The translations under genes were made by a program, and so were the position numbers. From NCBI GenBank assembly GCA_023390905.1, contig JAEWBY010000061.1, forward strand, positions 53,686-117,685: a stretch of DNA of 64,000 bases. Reading direction: 5' to 3'. Each line of letters starts with the position of its first letter. The stretch's first letter is position 1. The notes under the pieces are model-generated. The model did not search any database and had not been told where the DNA came from. It was given only the letters and a program-made list of their open reading frames with translations. The stretch comes from Pseudomonadota bacterium (GTDB lineage: Bacteria; Pseudomonadota; Gammaproteobacteria; Xanthomonadales; Xanthomonadaceae). Shown here piece after piece: positions 17,904 through 27,674 of this stretch.

Positions 17904-20900
17904 ATGACTACCCAGAAGGGTTCAACTTTGTCGAAAGGCATCAAGCGGACTGCATTGAGTCTGGCGCTTGGCGCGTGCTTCGTTGGCGGCGTGCATGCGC
18001 AGTCCAACTCGGCAGGTGCGGTGGCCGGCCGTGCGGCTTCGGGCGACACGATCACGATCACCAATCCGGCAACCGGCTTCACTCGTACCATAACCGCCGG
18101 CAACGATGGCAGCTACCGTTTCTCTGCTCTGCCGACCGGCAAGTACACCGTCAGCCGCAATGGCGGCGCCACGCGCGAGATCACCGTCAGTGTCGGCACC
18201 GCCGCGAACGTCGACTTCGTCAGTCCGCCTTCCGCCACCGGCGGCGACGCCACCACGTTGGATGTCATCACCGTCCAGGGCAGCGCGATCAACCCGATCG
18301 ACGTCTCCTCGGTCGAATCCACCACCATCCTGACCGCCGAGCAGATCGCCCGCATCCCGGTGGCCCGCGATGTCACCAGCGTTGCACTGTTGGCCCCGGG
18401 TACGGTGAAGGGTGATACCGCTTTCGGCAACCTCGCCTCGTTCGGCGGCAGCTCGGTCGCGGAAAACGCCTACTTCGTCAACGGTTTCAACATCACCAAC
18501 GCGTTCAAGAACCTCGCGTTCGCGCAGCTGCCATATGAAGCGATCGCCGAGCAGCAGGTGAAGACCGGTGGCTACGGTGCCGAATTCGGCCGTGCACTGG
18601 GCGGCGTGGTCAACGTCGTGACCAAGCGCGGTTCCAATGAGTTCCATGCCGGCGGCAACATCTTCTACACCCCGGCCTCGCTGCGCGGGACGGTGCCGAA
18701 CATCTACTCCAATGGCGGCATCAACACCGGCACCACCACGACGATCGGCGCAACCCAAGAGCCCTCGTACCTATTGGCCGACAACTCCAAGGATTCGCTT
18801 GGTGACGTTGCCACGGCAGCAGTCTGGGCCAGCGGCGCGCTGATCAAGGATCGCCTGTTCGCCTACGGCCTGGTGCAGTTCAACAAGAACCAGGACCAAG
18901 AAGCATACGGTTCGCTCGCCTCGGGCAACAGCACGGTCGCGTCCACCACCAGCACCTCCACGTCGAGCGAAGCCCCGACTTGGTTGCTGAAGATGGACTG
19001 GAACATTTCCGACAACCATCTGCTGGAAATGACCGCGTTCTCCGACAAGCGCAAGACCGAAACCGAGGTCTATCGCGTCGCCAGCCCGAACCCGCCCACG
19101 GGCTCGCCGGTCGGCACGTTGCGCGATGCCCGCAAGCTGCTCCAGCGAACGTCCTACCTGGGTACGCAGTATCTGGAAACCGGCGGCACCAGCTACTCGC
19201 TGAAGTACACCGGCTACCTGAGCGACACCTTCACGCTCTCGGCCCTGTACGGCCATCTGGAAAGCAGCCGCAGCGACTACGGCGTCGCCGCCAACGGCGT
19301 GCGCACTTCGTACGAAGGTCGTTTCGGCACCGGCACTGGTTGCCCGGGCATCTCCGACTCGCGTCCGCTGGCTGGCCGCAACCCGGCTGTAATTCCCTCC
19401 TGTAACTTCATTCCGGGCGGCCTGCTGGGCAGCCCGAACAATGAAGACAAGCGTGATCAGTTCCGCATCGATGCCGAATGGCAGCTGGGCGATCACGTGC
19501 TGCGCGGTGGTGTCGACGCGGACCGCTTCGAAAGCTTCGACGGTGAAACCCGCGAAGGTGGTGCGCTGTGGCAGTACATCAGCAACACCAACGTCGTGAA
19601 GAACATCTTCGAGAACGGTTCGAACAGCAAGATTGAATCGACCGCGTTCTACATCGAAGACAACTGGAACATCACGCCGAACTTCCTGGCCTACGTCGGC
19701 CTACGCTGGGACACGTTCGAAAACAAGAACGGCCTGGACCAGACCTACGCCAAGATCGACAACCAGTTCGCTCCGCGCCTGGGCTTCTCCTGGGACGTTA
19801 ACGGCGACTCCTCGTTCAAGATCTTTGGTAACGCCGGCCGCTATGCGCTGCCGCTGACGGCCACCGTCGCAATCCGTGGCGCCAGCGCGTCGCTGTTCAG
19901 CAGCGAGGAATACACCTTCACCGGCATCGACCCGACCACGGGCGCGCCGACGGGCCTGACTCCGGTTCCGGGTACGCTGCACTACTCGAACAACGAGTTC
20001 GGCCTGCCGAAGAATGCCGACTCGTTCGCGTCGAGGAACCTGGAGCCGATGTATCAGGACGAGTTCATCCTCGGCTTCCAAGCCCAGATCACCGACAGCA
20101 CCTCGGTGGGCGTGCGCGGCATCTATCGCAACCTGAAGCGCGCGATCGACGACCAGTGCGACTATCGCGCGGTGCGTGACTGGGCGGCTGCCAACGGCTT
20201 CGTCGTCAACGAAGACACGCAGGGCTTCCAGGAACACAATCCGGATGCGCCGAACGAAGTGTCGTTCTACAACCCGGGCTTCCCGTTCTGCCGCCTGTAC
20301 AACCCGGGCAGCGACGGCGACTTCGTCATGGACGTCAACGGCGACGGCACGTTCGAGCGCGTCAAGATCGATGCCGACATCCTGGGGCCGAAGGCCAAGC
20401 GTACTTACCAGGCGATGGAGTTCTTCTTCGAAAGCCAGTGGGACAAGGCGTTCCTGCAGGGCTCGTACACGTACGGTCGCAGCCGCGGCAACAGCGAAGG
20501 TGGCGTGAACTCGAACAACGGCCAGGACGATACCGGCACGACGATCGACTTCGACTATCCTGAACTGATGCAGGGGTCCTACGGCTACCTGCCCAACGAT
20601 CGCCGCCACTCGCTGAAGCTGTTCGGCAACTACGAAGTCAGCGATGAATGGTCGGTCGGCGGCAGCCTGATCGTGCAGTCGGGCCGTCCGGTCAGCTGCT
20701 TCGGCGTGTACGGTTCGGATGACGGCGTGGGCTACAACACGGCGTACTACTCGTGCAGCCAAGATACCGGCGTGAACGTGGTCAACGATCTGGGCCTGCG
20801 TCGCCGCAACAACGGTACCGTCATCGTGCCGCGAGGCACTGCCGGCCGCACGCCGTGGACCCGCGACCTGAGCATCAACGTGACCTACGCGCCAAACTGG

Positions 20901-21080
20901 GCGGAAGGCCTGAGCTTCAAGGTTGACGTGTTCAATGTCCTCAACGAGCGCGAAGCAACTTCGCTCAACGAGTTCGGCGAACTGACCGGTGGTGTTCCGG
21001 CGGGCTACCTGGCTTACAAGCAGCCGGCGACCTTCCAGACTCCGCGTTCGTACCGTTTCATGGTGCAGTACGACTTCTAA
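17904..21080 (+). CDS. Oar-like TonB-dependent outer-membrane receptor, copy 2
   Basis: A 1058-residue paralog of the neighbouring receptors, closest to copy 3. The signal peptide contains LSLALGACFVGGVHAQ. A one-domain carboxypeptidase-like fold (TITITNPATGFTRTI) follows, then a TonB box-like LDVITVQG, the plug segment GGYGAEFGRALGG and a barrel ending RFMVQYDF with terminal Phe. The barrel is rich in Tyr, Asn and Gly, as in Oar proteins. The sequence NNEDKRDQFRIDAEWQLGDH is nearly repeated in copy 3. A terminator follows, then sulfotransferase 2. Ligand unknown. The upstream palindrome suggests control by a dimeric regulator shared with copy 1. Confidence 0.92.
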   Translation: MTTQKGSTLSKGIKRTALSLALGACFVGGVHAQSNSAGAVAGRAASGDTITITNPATGFTRTITAGNDGSYRFSALPTGKYTVSRNGGATREITVSVGTAANVDFVSPPSATGGDATTLDVITVQGSAINPIDVSSVESTTILTAEQIARIPVARDVTSVALLAPGTVKGDTAFGNLASFGGSSVAENAYFVNGFNITNAFKNLAFAQLPYEAIAEQQVKTGGYGAEFGRALGGVVNVVTKRGSNEFHAGGNIFYTPASLRGTVPNIYSNGGINTGTTTTIGATQEPSYLLADNSKDSLGDVATAAVWASGALIKDRLFAYGLVQFNKNQDQEAYGSLASGNSTVASTTSTSTSSEAPTWLLKMDWNISDNHLLEMTAFSDKRKTETEVYRVASPNPPTGSPVGTLRDARKLLQRTSYLGTQYLETGGTSYSLKYTGYLSDTFTLSALYGHLESSRSDYGVAANGVRTSYEGRFGTGTGCPGISDSRPLAGRNPAVIPSCNFIPGGLLGSPNNEDKRDQFRIDAEWQLGDHVLRGGVDADRFESFDGETREGGALWQYISNTNVVKNIFENGSNSKIESTAFYIEDNWNITPNFLAYVGLRWDTFENKNGLDQTYAKIDNQFAPRLGFSWDVNGDSSFKIFGNAGRYALPLTATVAIRGASASLFSSEEYTFTGIDPTTGAPTGLTPVPGTLHYSNNEFGLPKNADSFASRNLEPMYQDEFILGFQAQITDSTSVGVRGIYRNLKRAIDDQCDYRAVRDWAAANGFVVNEDTQGFQEHNPDAPNEVSFYNPGFPFCRLYNPGSDGDFVMDVNGDGTFERVKIDADILGPKAKRTYQAMEFFFESQWDKAFLQGSYTYGRSRGNSEGGVNSNNGQDDTGTTIDFDYPELMQGSYGYLPNDRRHSLKLFGNYEVSDEWSVGGSLIVQSGRPVSCFGVYGSDDGVGYNTAYYSCSQDTGVNVVNDLGLRRRNNGTVIVPRGTAGRTPWTRDLSINVTYAPNWAEGLSFKVDVFNVLNEREATSLNEFGELTGGVPAGYLAYKQPATFQTPRSYRFMVQYDF

Positions 21081-21102
21081 ATCGCTGCATCAGTGCCAGA
21101 TC

Positions 21103-21132
21103 GACGGCCGCCAGGGGGCGGCCGTCTTTTTT
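21103..21132 (+). terminator. Terminator between receptor 2 and sulfotransferase 2
   Basis: A 10-bp stem GACGGCCGCC / GGCGGCCGTC with an AGGG loop and a TTTTTT tail, placed 22 bp after the receptor stop codon and 75 bp before the sulfotransferase start. Confidence 0.88.
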
Positions 21133-21206
21133 CCGGGGTCAACCACATGTCGCCGCTCCCTGGGAACGGATAAAGTTCAGCAGCATCAACAACGAGCCGT
21201 CGGACG

Positions 21207-22775
21207 ATGAATCAACCGTTGTGGGAACATGCCGAACGATCCCTGCGCGCGCGTGACATCGGCGCGGCCGTCGAGGGCTACCGCCGCCTGCTGGACACCG
21301 AGTTCGCCACGCCAGCGGCGTTGCGCCTCTCGCTCATTGCATCCCAGGCCGGCCAGTTCCGTGATTCGGTGAACCTCGCCCTGCGCGCATTTTCCACGCG
21401 CGTGGCCGACGCGGATCTGCTGGACATGCTGTGCAAGCAATTGTTCATGGCCGGAGAACTGCGCGCTTCAATTCAGTGTGCGCAGGAGATTCTTGCAATC
21501 GCTGACGCAAGTCCGCAGGCATGCGTGGAAACGGCGCGCATCATGAGTGACGCGACGATGCCTGCGCTGGCGCTGCGGCTGCTGGATGCGGCGCGTGCAC
21601 GTGGCCTGGATTCGGCCGGTATGCGCTACCTGCGGGGCAATTGCCTGATGTACCTCGGCCAACTGCAGCAGGCTGAAGCCGAACTGGAAGCGGCCATCTC
21701 ACGGGACCCACTGTTGGCGCATGCGCATTGGGCTCTCTCCAAACTCCAGCGGCACACCCCTCAATTCAATCATGTCGATCGCTTGCGCGGGGCCATCGCC
21801 TCCACGCGTGGGCGCGATCAGGATCAGGCCCTGCTTCATTACGCGCTGTTCAAGGAACTGGATGAGATTGGCGACGCAGCTGCGGCGGCCGAAGCGCTCG
21901 GCGCCGGCATGAAGGCGCGCAGGCGGATGATCCGCCATGACGCTGCAGCCGAGCACGCACTCTTCCTGTCGCTGATGGAAACCCCGCCGGCCGTGACGGC
22001 TGATGAGGCGAGCGCGGGCCCGATCCCGATCTTCATCGTAGGACTGCCACGTTCCGGCACGACGCTCCTGGAAACCATGCTCGGCCATCATCCCGAAGTA
22101 GCCGCGTGTGGCGAACTCAATGACGCCACGATGCAACTGCGCTGGATGTGCAACCAGGGCGGTGGCCCGCATGCGGATGCAGCACTGATGCGCGGAGCAC
22201 GCGACATCGATCCGGCCCGGTACGGCGAACGATACCTGCAACACACGCGGTGGCGCGCTGAAGGCCGCCGCTTTTTCACCGACAAGATGCCGGAGAATTT
22301 CCTCAACTTAGGGATCCTCGCCCGGGCCCTGCCGCAGGCACGCTTCATCCATATCCACCGCGATCCGATGGATGCCTGTTTCTCCAACCTGAAGGAACTG
22401 TTCGCGGCAGCGTACTCGTACAGTTACGACCTGATCGAAACGGCGGATCATTATCATCGCTACGAGCAATTGATGGCACACTGGCACCGCGTGTTTCCGG
22501 AGCGCGTGTTGAATGTGCGCTATGAGGATCTGGTCGCCCATCCTGAAGCAGTCATGCGCGAGGTCGTCCGCTTCAACGGCTTGGGCTGGCACGCATCAGT
22601 CTTGGAAACCGGCAATGACGTCGGTGCTATCGCCACGGCCAGCACCGCGCAGGTGCGAGAGCCTGTGCATCAGCGGTTCGTTGCCCAATGGCGGCGCTAT
22701 GAACACTTCCTGGCCCCGATGGAGCGGCGCTTGGGCGAGCTTGGCGTGCTGCGGCATCGGGCGGAGCTTTCGTGA
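21207..22775 (+). CDS. TPR-sulfotransferase, copy 2
   Basis: A 522-residue protein with helical TPR-like repeats over the first 230 or so residues (for example YLRGNCLMYLGQLQQAEAEL). The sulfotransferase domain follows. FIVGLPRSGTTLLETML at about residue 276 is the PAPS loop, GELND is the following Glu motif, and HRDPMDACFSNL is the 3'-phosphate site. The TPR half may recognise a protein substrate or partner. No signal peptide is seen. It lies downstream of receptor 2 behind a terminator. Family knowledge supports PAPS-dependent sulfation. Protein-tyrosine sulfation is inferred from the resemblance to tyrosylprotein sulfotransferases; a glycan or small-molecule target is possible. Confidence 0.87.
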   Translation: MNQPLWEHAERSLRARDIGAAVEGYRRLLDTEFATPAALRLSLIASQAGQFRDSVNLALRAFSTRVADADLLDMLCKQLFMAGELRASIQCAQEILAIADASPQACVETARIMSDATMPALALRLLDAARARGLDSAGMRYLRGNCLMYLGQLQQAEAELEAAISRDPLLAHAHWALSKLQRHTPQFNHVDRLRGAIASTRGRDQDQALLHYALFKELDEIGDAAAAAEALGAGMKARRRMIRHDAAAEHALFLSLMETPPAVTADEASAGPIPIFIVGLPRSGTTLLETMLGHHPEVAACGELNDATMQLRWMCNQGGGPHADAALMRGARDIDPARYGERYLQHTRWRAEGRRFFTDKMPENFLNLGILARALPQARFIHIHRDPMDACFSNLKELFAAAYSYSYDLIETADHYHRYEQLMAHWHRVFPERVLNVRYEDLVAHPEAVMREVVRFNGLGWHASVLETGNDVGAIATASTAQVREPVHQRFVAQWRRYEHFLAPMERRLGELGVLRHRAELS

Positions 22776-22949
22776 CGAGGGCGTGAATTTCCGAAAGTAG
22801 TTCTCTATTAAGCTGGAAGTTTCCATCCAGATTATGCAGCTGTTTCGCACTGGCGCTTCGTAAATATATCGTTATATAAAGTCCGCAACCGCCAGAAAGT
22901 CCGGCGCTTCTATCTAGAACTCGGCGAATCGTCCGATGGGAGGAAGTGT

Positions 22950-25900
22950 ATGAAACGGTCGGCAAGTGGATCCAAATCGCGACACATCAAGTATTCACTC
23001 CTCAGCATCGCCTTGAGCGTTGCCTTTGCGGGAGGCGTGCACGCCCAGTCCAATACAGCAGGCGCCATCGCCGGCAGCGCGCAACCGGGCGACTCGATCA
23101 CCGTCACCAATGCCGGGACGGGTTTCACCCGCACGATTACGGCAGGCAATGACGGCAGCTTCCGCTTCTCGCAGTTGCCGACGGGCCGCTACACCGTGAC
23201 CCGCAAGGGTTCGGATGGCACTACGTCCAGTCGCGACGTCAGTGTCAATGTTGGTGTCGCCAGTTCCGCCAATTTCGTCACTGCGGCACCGGGCGGCAGC
23301 GGCGCGACGACATTGGATACCATCACCGTCACCGGCGGTAACTACGTCAATCCGATCGACGTGACCTCGGTCGAATCGACGACCATCCTCACTGCCGAGC
23401 AGATCGCACGCGTGCCGGTTCCGCGCGACACCACCAGCGTGGCGTTGCTGGCGCCAGGCACGGTGCGTGGCGATGCGGCGTTCGGCAATCTGGCTTCGTT
23501 CGGTGGTGCCTCGGTTGCCGAGAACCAGTATTTCATCAACGGCTTCAACATCACCAACTCGTTCCGCAGCTTGAATTTCTCGCAGGTGCCGTTCGAGGCG
23601 ATCGCAGAGCAGCAAATCAAGACGGGCGGATACGGCGCGGAGTTCGGCCGCTCGCTGGGCGGCGTGGTCAACCAGATCACCAAGCGCGGCAGCAACGAGT
23701 TCCACGCCGGCGCGAACGTGTTCTGGTCGCCGGAAGGACTGAACGAGCCATCCAGGAACCAGTACCTCACCGACGGCACGCTGCTGCACAACAACTCCAA
23801 CGATTCCACGTGGAATGCGATCGTTTCCGCGTGGGCCAGTGGCGCGTTGATCAAGGATCGCTTGTTCGGCTATGCGTTGATTTCGTACAACCGCACCGAG
23901 ACCGAAAACTGGGGCGGTCCCGTCGGCAATGCGGCTGCCAACGTGCTGCCCACCACGGCCAACTCCAGCAGCACGACCAAGACGCCCACCTGGCTGTTGA
24001 AGATGGACTGGAACATCACCGACAGCCATCTACTGGAATTCACCGCGTTCTCCGACAAGCAGAAGCAGGAGATCGACGTTTATTCCAACACGCCTTTGCA
24101 GACGGATCGGCTGGCCTACCGCGGCACCAACTTCGTCGAGCAGGGTGGTGAGAACTACATCCTCAAGTACACCGGATATCTGACCGATGCCTTCACGCTT
24201 TCGGCCCTGTACGGCCACGGCGAGTTTTCGCGCGGCCAGCATCTGCGTACGGCGTCCGGCGAAGACATCCGCTACTCCGGCGATCTGAACCAGGCGATCG
24301 GCGGTTGCCCGGACATCCTCGACATCCGTCCTGCCTACCGGACCGCGGTAACCGGCACCTATTCGAGCAATTGCACGATCGGTTTCGGCAACCAGTTGCA
24401 GCGGGAGGATTCCAAGGACCAGCGCGATCAGTTCCGCATCGATGCCGAATGGCAACTGGGCGATCACCTGCTGCGCGCCGGTTACGATCTGGATGACTAC
24501 GAGTCCGTGGCCGGACAGATCCGCGAAGGCGGACGACTGTGGCGCTACTCGACACTTAACGGCGCTGACGGTCGTCCCAACACCGGCGATGAACTGGACA
24601 TCGTCCGCGAGCAGATCACGCGCTCCGGCGCATCGCTAAAAGTGAAGCAGCGTGCGTTCTATATCGAGGACAGCTGGAGCATCACCGACAACTTCATCGC
24701 GTACCTCGGCCTGCGCTGGGACAGCTTCGAAAATCTGAACGGCGCCGGCGAAACCTACGTCAAGATCGACAACCAGTTCGGTCCGCGCCTGGGCCTGTCG
24801 TGGGACGTCAACGGTGATTCGACGTTCAAGGTGTTCGCCAACGCCGGTCGCTACGCGCTGCCACTGACACCGAGCGTGGCCTTGCGCGGCGCCAGCGCAT
24901 CGTTCTTCACTCGGCAGAACTTCGACTTCACCGGCGTGGATCCCGTGACCGGCGCACCGCTCGGATTGACTCCGCGCACGACAACCGGACCGGCCTTCAT
25001 CAATGGCGAAGACGGAACGCCCTCCAACCCGGCGACGATCGCCTCCACCAACCTCAAGCCGCAGTATCAGGACGAGTACATCGTCGGCTTCCAGGCGGCC
25101 ATCACCGACAACGTGGCGCTGGGCGCGCGCGGCATCTTCCGCGACTTGAAGCGCGCCATCGACGACAACTGCGACTACACCGCGATTCTGGAATACGCGG
25201 AGGAGAACGGACTGGAACCGAGCATTCCTAATTCCGGTTTTCCATATTGCCGCATGTTCAATCCTGGGCAGGACGCCGTGCTGGTCACCGACATCGAAGG
25301 TGACGGCGTGCTGCGCACGATCACGATCCCGGGTGCGCGCCTGAGCCCGGATGCCAAGCGCACATACAGCGCACTCGAAATATTCGTCGACGGCAACTGG
25401 GACCGGTTTTTCCTGCAAGGTTCCTACACGTATGCCAAGAGCAAGGGCAACACCGAGGGCGGCGTGAAGTCGGATATCGGTCAAGCCGATACCAACGTCA
25501 CCCAGGACTTCGATTACATCGAACTGACCGAAGGTACTTACGGCTATCTGCCGAACGATCGCCGGCACAGCCTGAAGCTCTTCGGCAACTACGAGATCAC
25601 CGAGGAATGGTCCATCGGCGCGAACCTGCTGGTGCAGTCGGGCCGACCGAAGAACTGTATCGGCGTGCTCGATCGCGATCCCAATCGACTGCCGGGCGAC
25701 CCGCCCAGCCAGCCGCCGCCGGATGGCACCTTCAACGGACACCCATACCAGGCGGCATTCTTCCGCTGCAACAACATTCCGATTCCTCGCGGTACATCGG
25801 GGCGACTGCCCTGGACGCACACGCTCGATTTGAACGTGGCTTGGCGCCCTGCATTCGCGAAGGGGCTGCAGGTGAAGATGGACGTATTCAACGTGTTCAA

Positions 25901-26033
25901 CACGCAGGACATCACCTCGGTCAACGAGATCGCCGAGGACGGCACCACCGGCCTGCCGTTGGCGAACTATCTGGTGCCGACTTCGTATCAGGCTCCGCGG
26001 ACGTTCCGCTTCATGGTCCAGTACGACTTCTGA
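22950..26033 (+). CDS. Oar-like TonB-dependent outer-membrane receptor, copy 3
   Basis: A 1027-residue receptor with a strong ribosome binding site GGGAGGAAG before ATG 22950. The signal peptide has LSIALSVAFAGGVHAQ. A beta-sandwich carboxypeptidase-like domain follows, then a TonB box-like LDTITVTG, the plug motif GGYGAEFGRSLGG and a barrel ending FRFMVQYDF. It aligns with copy 2 throughout (NPIDVTSVESTTILTAEQ and ASFGG-SVAENxYFxNGFNIT are near-identical), so the two come from a module duplication. Its upstream region lacks the long element of copies 1 and 2 and has only GTTATATAA at 22871-22879, so it may be regulated differently. Confidence 0.92.
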   Translation: MKRSASGSKSRHIKYSLLSIALSVAFAGGVHAQSNTAGAIAGSAQPGDSITVTNAGTGFTRTITAGNDGSFRFSQLPTGRYTVTRKGSDGTTSSRDVSVNVGVASSANFVTAAPGGSGATTLDTITVTGGNYVNPIDVTSVESTTILTAEQIARVPVPRDTTSVALLAPGTVRGDAAFGNLASFGGASVAENQYFINGFNITNSFRSLNFSQVPFEAIAEQQIKTGGYGAEFGRSLGGVVNQITKRGSNEFHAGANVFWSPEGLNEPSRNQYLTDGTLLHNNSNDSTWNAIVSAWASGALIKDRLFGYALISYNRTETENWGGPVGNAAANVLPTTANSSSTTKTPTWLLKMDWNITDSHLLEFTAFSDKQKQEIDVYSNTPLQTDRLAYRGTNFVEQGGENYILKYTGYLTDAFTLSALYGHGEFSRGQHLRTASGEDIRYSGDLNQAIGGCPDILDIRPAYRTAVTGTYSSNCTIGFGNQLQREDSKDQRDQFRIDAEWQLGDHLLRAGYDLDDYESVAGQIREGGRLWRYSTLNGADGRPNTGDELDIVREQITRSGASLKVKQRAFYIEDSWSITDNFIAYLGLRWDSFENLNGAGETYVKIDNQFGPRLGLSWDVNGDSTFKVFANAGRYALPLTPSVALRGASASFFTRQNFDFTGVDPVTGAPLGLTPRTTTGPAFINGEDGTPSNPATIASTNLKPQYQDEYIVGFQAAITDNVALGARGIFRDLKRAIDDNCDYTAILEYAEENGLEPSIPNSGFPYCRMFNPGQDAVLVTDIEGDGVLRTITIPGARLSPDAKRTYSALEIFVDGNWDRFFLQGSYTYAKSKGNTEGGVKSDIGQADTNVTQDFDYIELTEGTYGYLPNDRRHSLKLFGNYEITEEWSIGANLLVQSGRPKNCIGVLDRDPNRLPGDPPSQPPPDGTFNGHPYQAAFFRCNNIPIPRGTSGRLPWTHTLDLNVAWRPAFAKGLQVKMDVFNVFNTQDITSVNEIAEDGTTGLPLANYLVPTSYQAPRTFRFMVQYDF

Positions 26034-26049
26034 TCCTGCGGCAAGGACG

Positions 26050-26080
26050 AAAGCGGCCACCTCCGGGTGGCCGCTTTTCG
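26050..26080 (+). terminator. Terminator between receptor 3 and sulfotransferase 3
   Basis: A 12-bp stem AAAGCGGCCACC / GGTGGCCGCTTT with a TCCG loop and a short T-tract. The sulfotransferase start codon at 26093 lies only about 13 bp beyond it, with no clear ribosome binding site between. Confidence 0.85.
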
Positions 26081-26092
26081 TATCATGCGGCG

Positions 26093-27649
26093 ATGACCGC
26101 ATCGATCGCAGAACTGGGCCGACTCGCCGAACAGCACGCCAGCCAGCGCGACTGGGCGCGGGCGCGGGCGACGTATCTGGCCATCCTCGACCAGCAACCG
26201 CAGCATGCGGCGACGCTGGTGCAACTTTCCTATGTCGAATCGTTGCAGGGGCATTATCGCGTCGCGCACGGCTACGCCCTGCGCGCGTTTTCGGCCAGGC
26301 CGCGCGATCCCGGCGTGCTCGCGGAATTGATCAAGCGCCTGCGCACCTTCAACGAAGCCGAAGCATTGCGCGATTGCCTGCGCCAGTTGGGCCCGCTGGA
26401 TCGCGTGCCGATCCCGATGCTGGTCGCCTTCGCCGCGCAGTTCAGTTATCTCAACGAGCAGGAGCAGGCGCTGCGTCTGCTCGATGAAGCCAAGCGCGCT
26501 GATCCGGATTACCCGGCCACGCTGATGGCGCGTGCACAGGTGCTGACCTATCTGGGGCGGTTTGCCGGTGCAGAACAGGATCTCCAGCACTGCATCCGCC
26601 GTGCGCCGGAGATCGCGCAGGCGTGGTGGTTGTTGTCGCGCCTGCGCAAGCAGAGCCGGGAGGCCAACCATATCGATCGGATTCGCCGGCAGCTCGGCAG
26701 CGGCAATCGCCGTCCGGAAGAAGTGGCGCTGCTGGCCTATGCCCTGCACAAGGAACTGGATGATGTCGGCGATGTCGCGGGCGCATGCGAGGCGCTGACG
26801 CTCGCGTGCCGTGCCAAGCGTTCGACGCTGCGCTACGAGAGCGGGGAATCGGTCCGCCTGATCGATGCGCTGATGCAACTGCCGCCGGCATTGCCGCCTG
26901 CAGCACCGGTCGAAGGACGGACCCCGATCTTCATCGTCGGCATGCACCGTTCCGGGACGACCTTGCTCGAACAACTGCTCGATGGGCACAGCGACGTACA
27001 GGGGGGCGGGGAACTCTACGACTTCACCTGCCAGATGCGCTGGGCCACGGACTATCACTGCCGGGGCGTGATCGATGAAACGCTGGTCCGCCGCGCGGCG
27101 GCGGGCGTGGACTACCCGGCGGTCGGTGGGGGCTATCTGCGCGGAATGGAATGGCGGCTGGGCAAGGAACGCCATTTCACCGACAAGCTGCCATCGAACT
27201 TCCTCAACATCGGCTTCATCTGCCAGGCCCTGCCGCAGGCGCGCATTCTGCACATGGTGCGGGATCCGATCGAGACGTGTTTCTCCAACCTGCGCGAACT
27301 GTTCTCCGACGCCAATCCCTATTCCTACGATCAGCGGGAACTGGCCGCCTATTACCGGCAGTACGAGCGGTTGATGGCGCACTGGCGAGCGGCGTTCCCG
27401 GGACGGATCCTGGACGTGGACTACGCCCGGCTGACCCGCGACACGGAAACGGTGATGCGCGAGGTCGCCGGTTTCTGCGGGCTGGCCTACGAGCCGGTGA
27501 TGCTGGCGCTCAAGGATCGCAAGCGCGGCGTCGCGACGGCCAGCGCGGTGCAGGTCCGCAATGAGGTCGTGGCGCTGGAGAAGCCGAAATGGGCGCCGTA
27601 CGAAGCCTACCTGCAGCCGTTGATCGCGGGATTGTCGGCCCCGGCTTAA
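26093..27649 (+). CDS. TPR-sulfotransferase, copy 3
   Basis: A 518-residue protein with the same layout as the other two. TPR-like repeats occupy about residues 1-230 (ATYLAILDQQPQHAATLVQL is a recognisable repeat). The PAPS loop is FIVGMHRSGTTLLEQLL at about residue 280 (His in place of Pro before Arg), then GELYDFTCQM, DKLPSNFLNIGF and the 3'-phosphate motif VRDPIETCFSNL. It starts directly beyond the receptor 3 terminator with no visible Shine-Dalgarno sequence, suggesting low or regulated translation. An ECF sigma gene begins 26 bp after its stop and may be in the same transcript. Confidence 0.87.
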   Translation: MTASIAELGRLAEQHASQRDWARARATYLAILDQQPQHAATLVQLSYVESLQGHYRVAHGYALRAFSARPRDPGVLAELIKRLRTFNEAEALRDCLRQLGPLDRVPIPMLVAFAAQFSYLNEQEQALRLLDEAKRADPDYPATLMARAQVLTYLGRFAGAEQDLQHCIRRAPEIAQAWWLLSRLRKQSREANHIDRIRRQLGSGNRRPEEVALLAYALHKELDDVGDVAGACEALTLACRAKRSTLRYESGESVRLIDALMQLPPALPPAAPVEGRTPIFIVGMHRSGTTLLEQLLDGHSDVQGGGELYDFTCQMRWATDYHCRGVIDETLVRRAAAGVDYPAVGGGYLRGMEWRLGKERHFTDKLPSNFLNIGFICQALPQARILHMVRDPIETCFSNLRELFSDANPYSYDQRELAAYYRQYERLMAHWRAAFPGRILDVDYARLTRDTETVMREVAGFCGLAYEPVMLALKDRKRGVATASAVQVRNEVVALEKPKWAPYEAYLQPLIAGLSAPA

Positions 27650-27674
27650 ACCATTGCAGCGGTGGGCTCATCCA

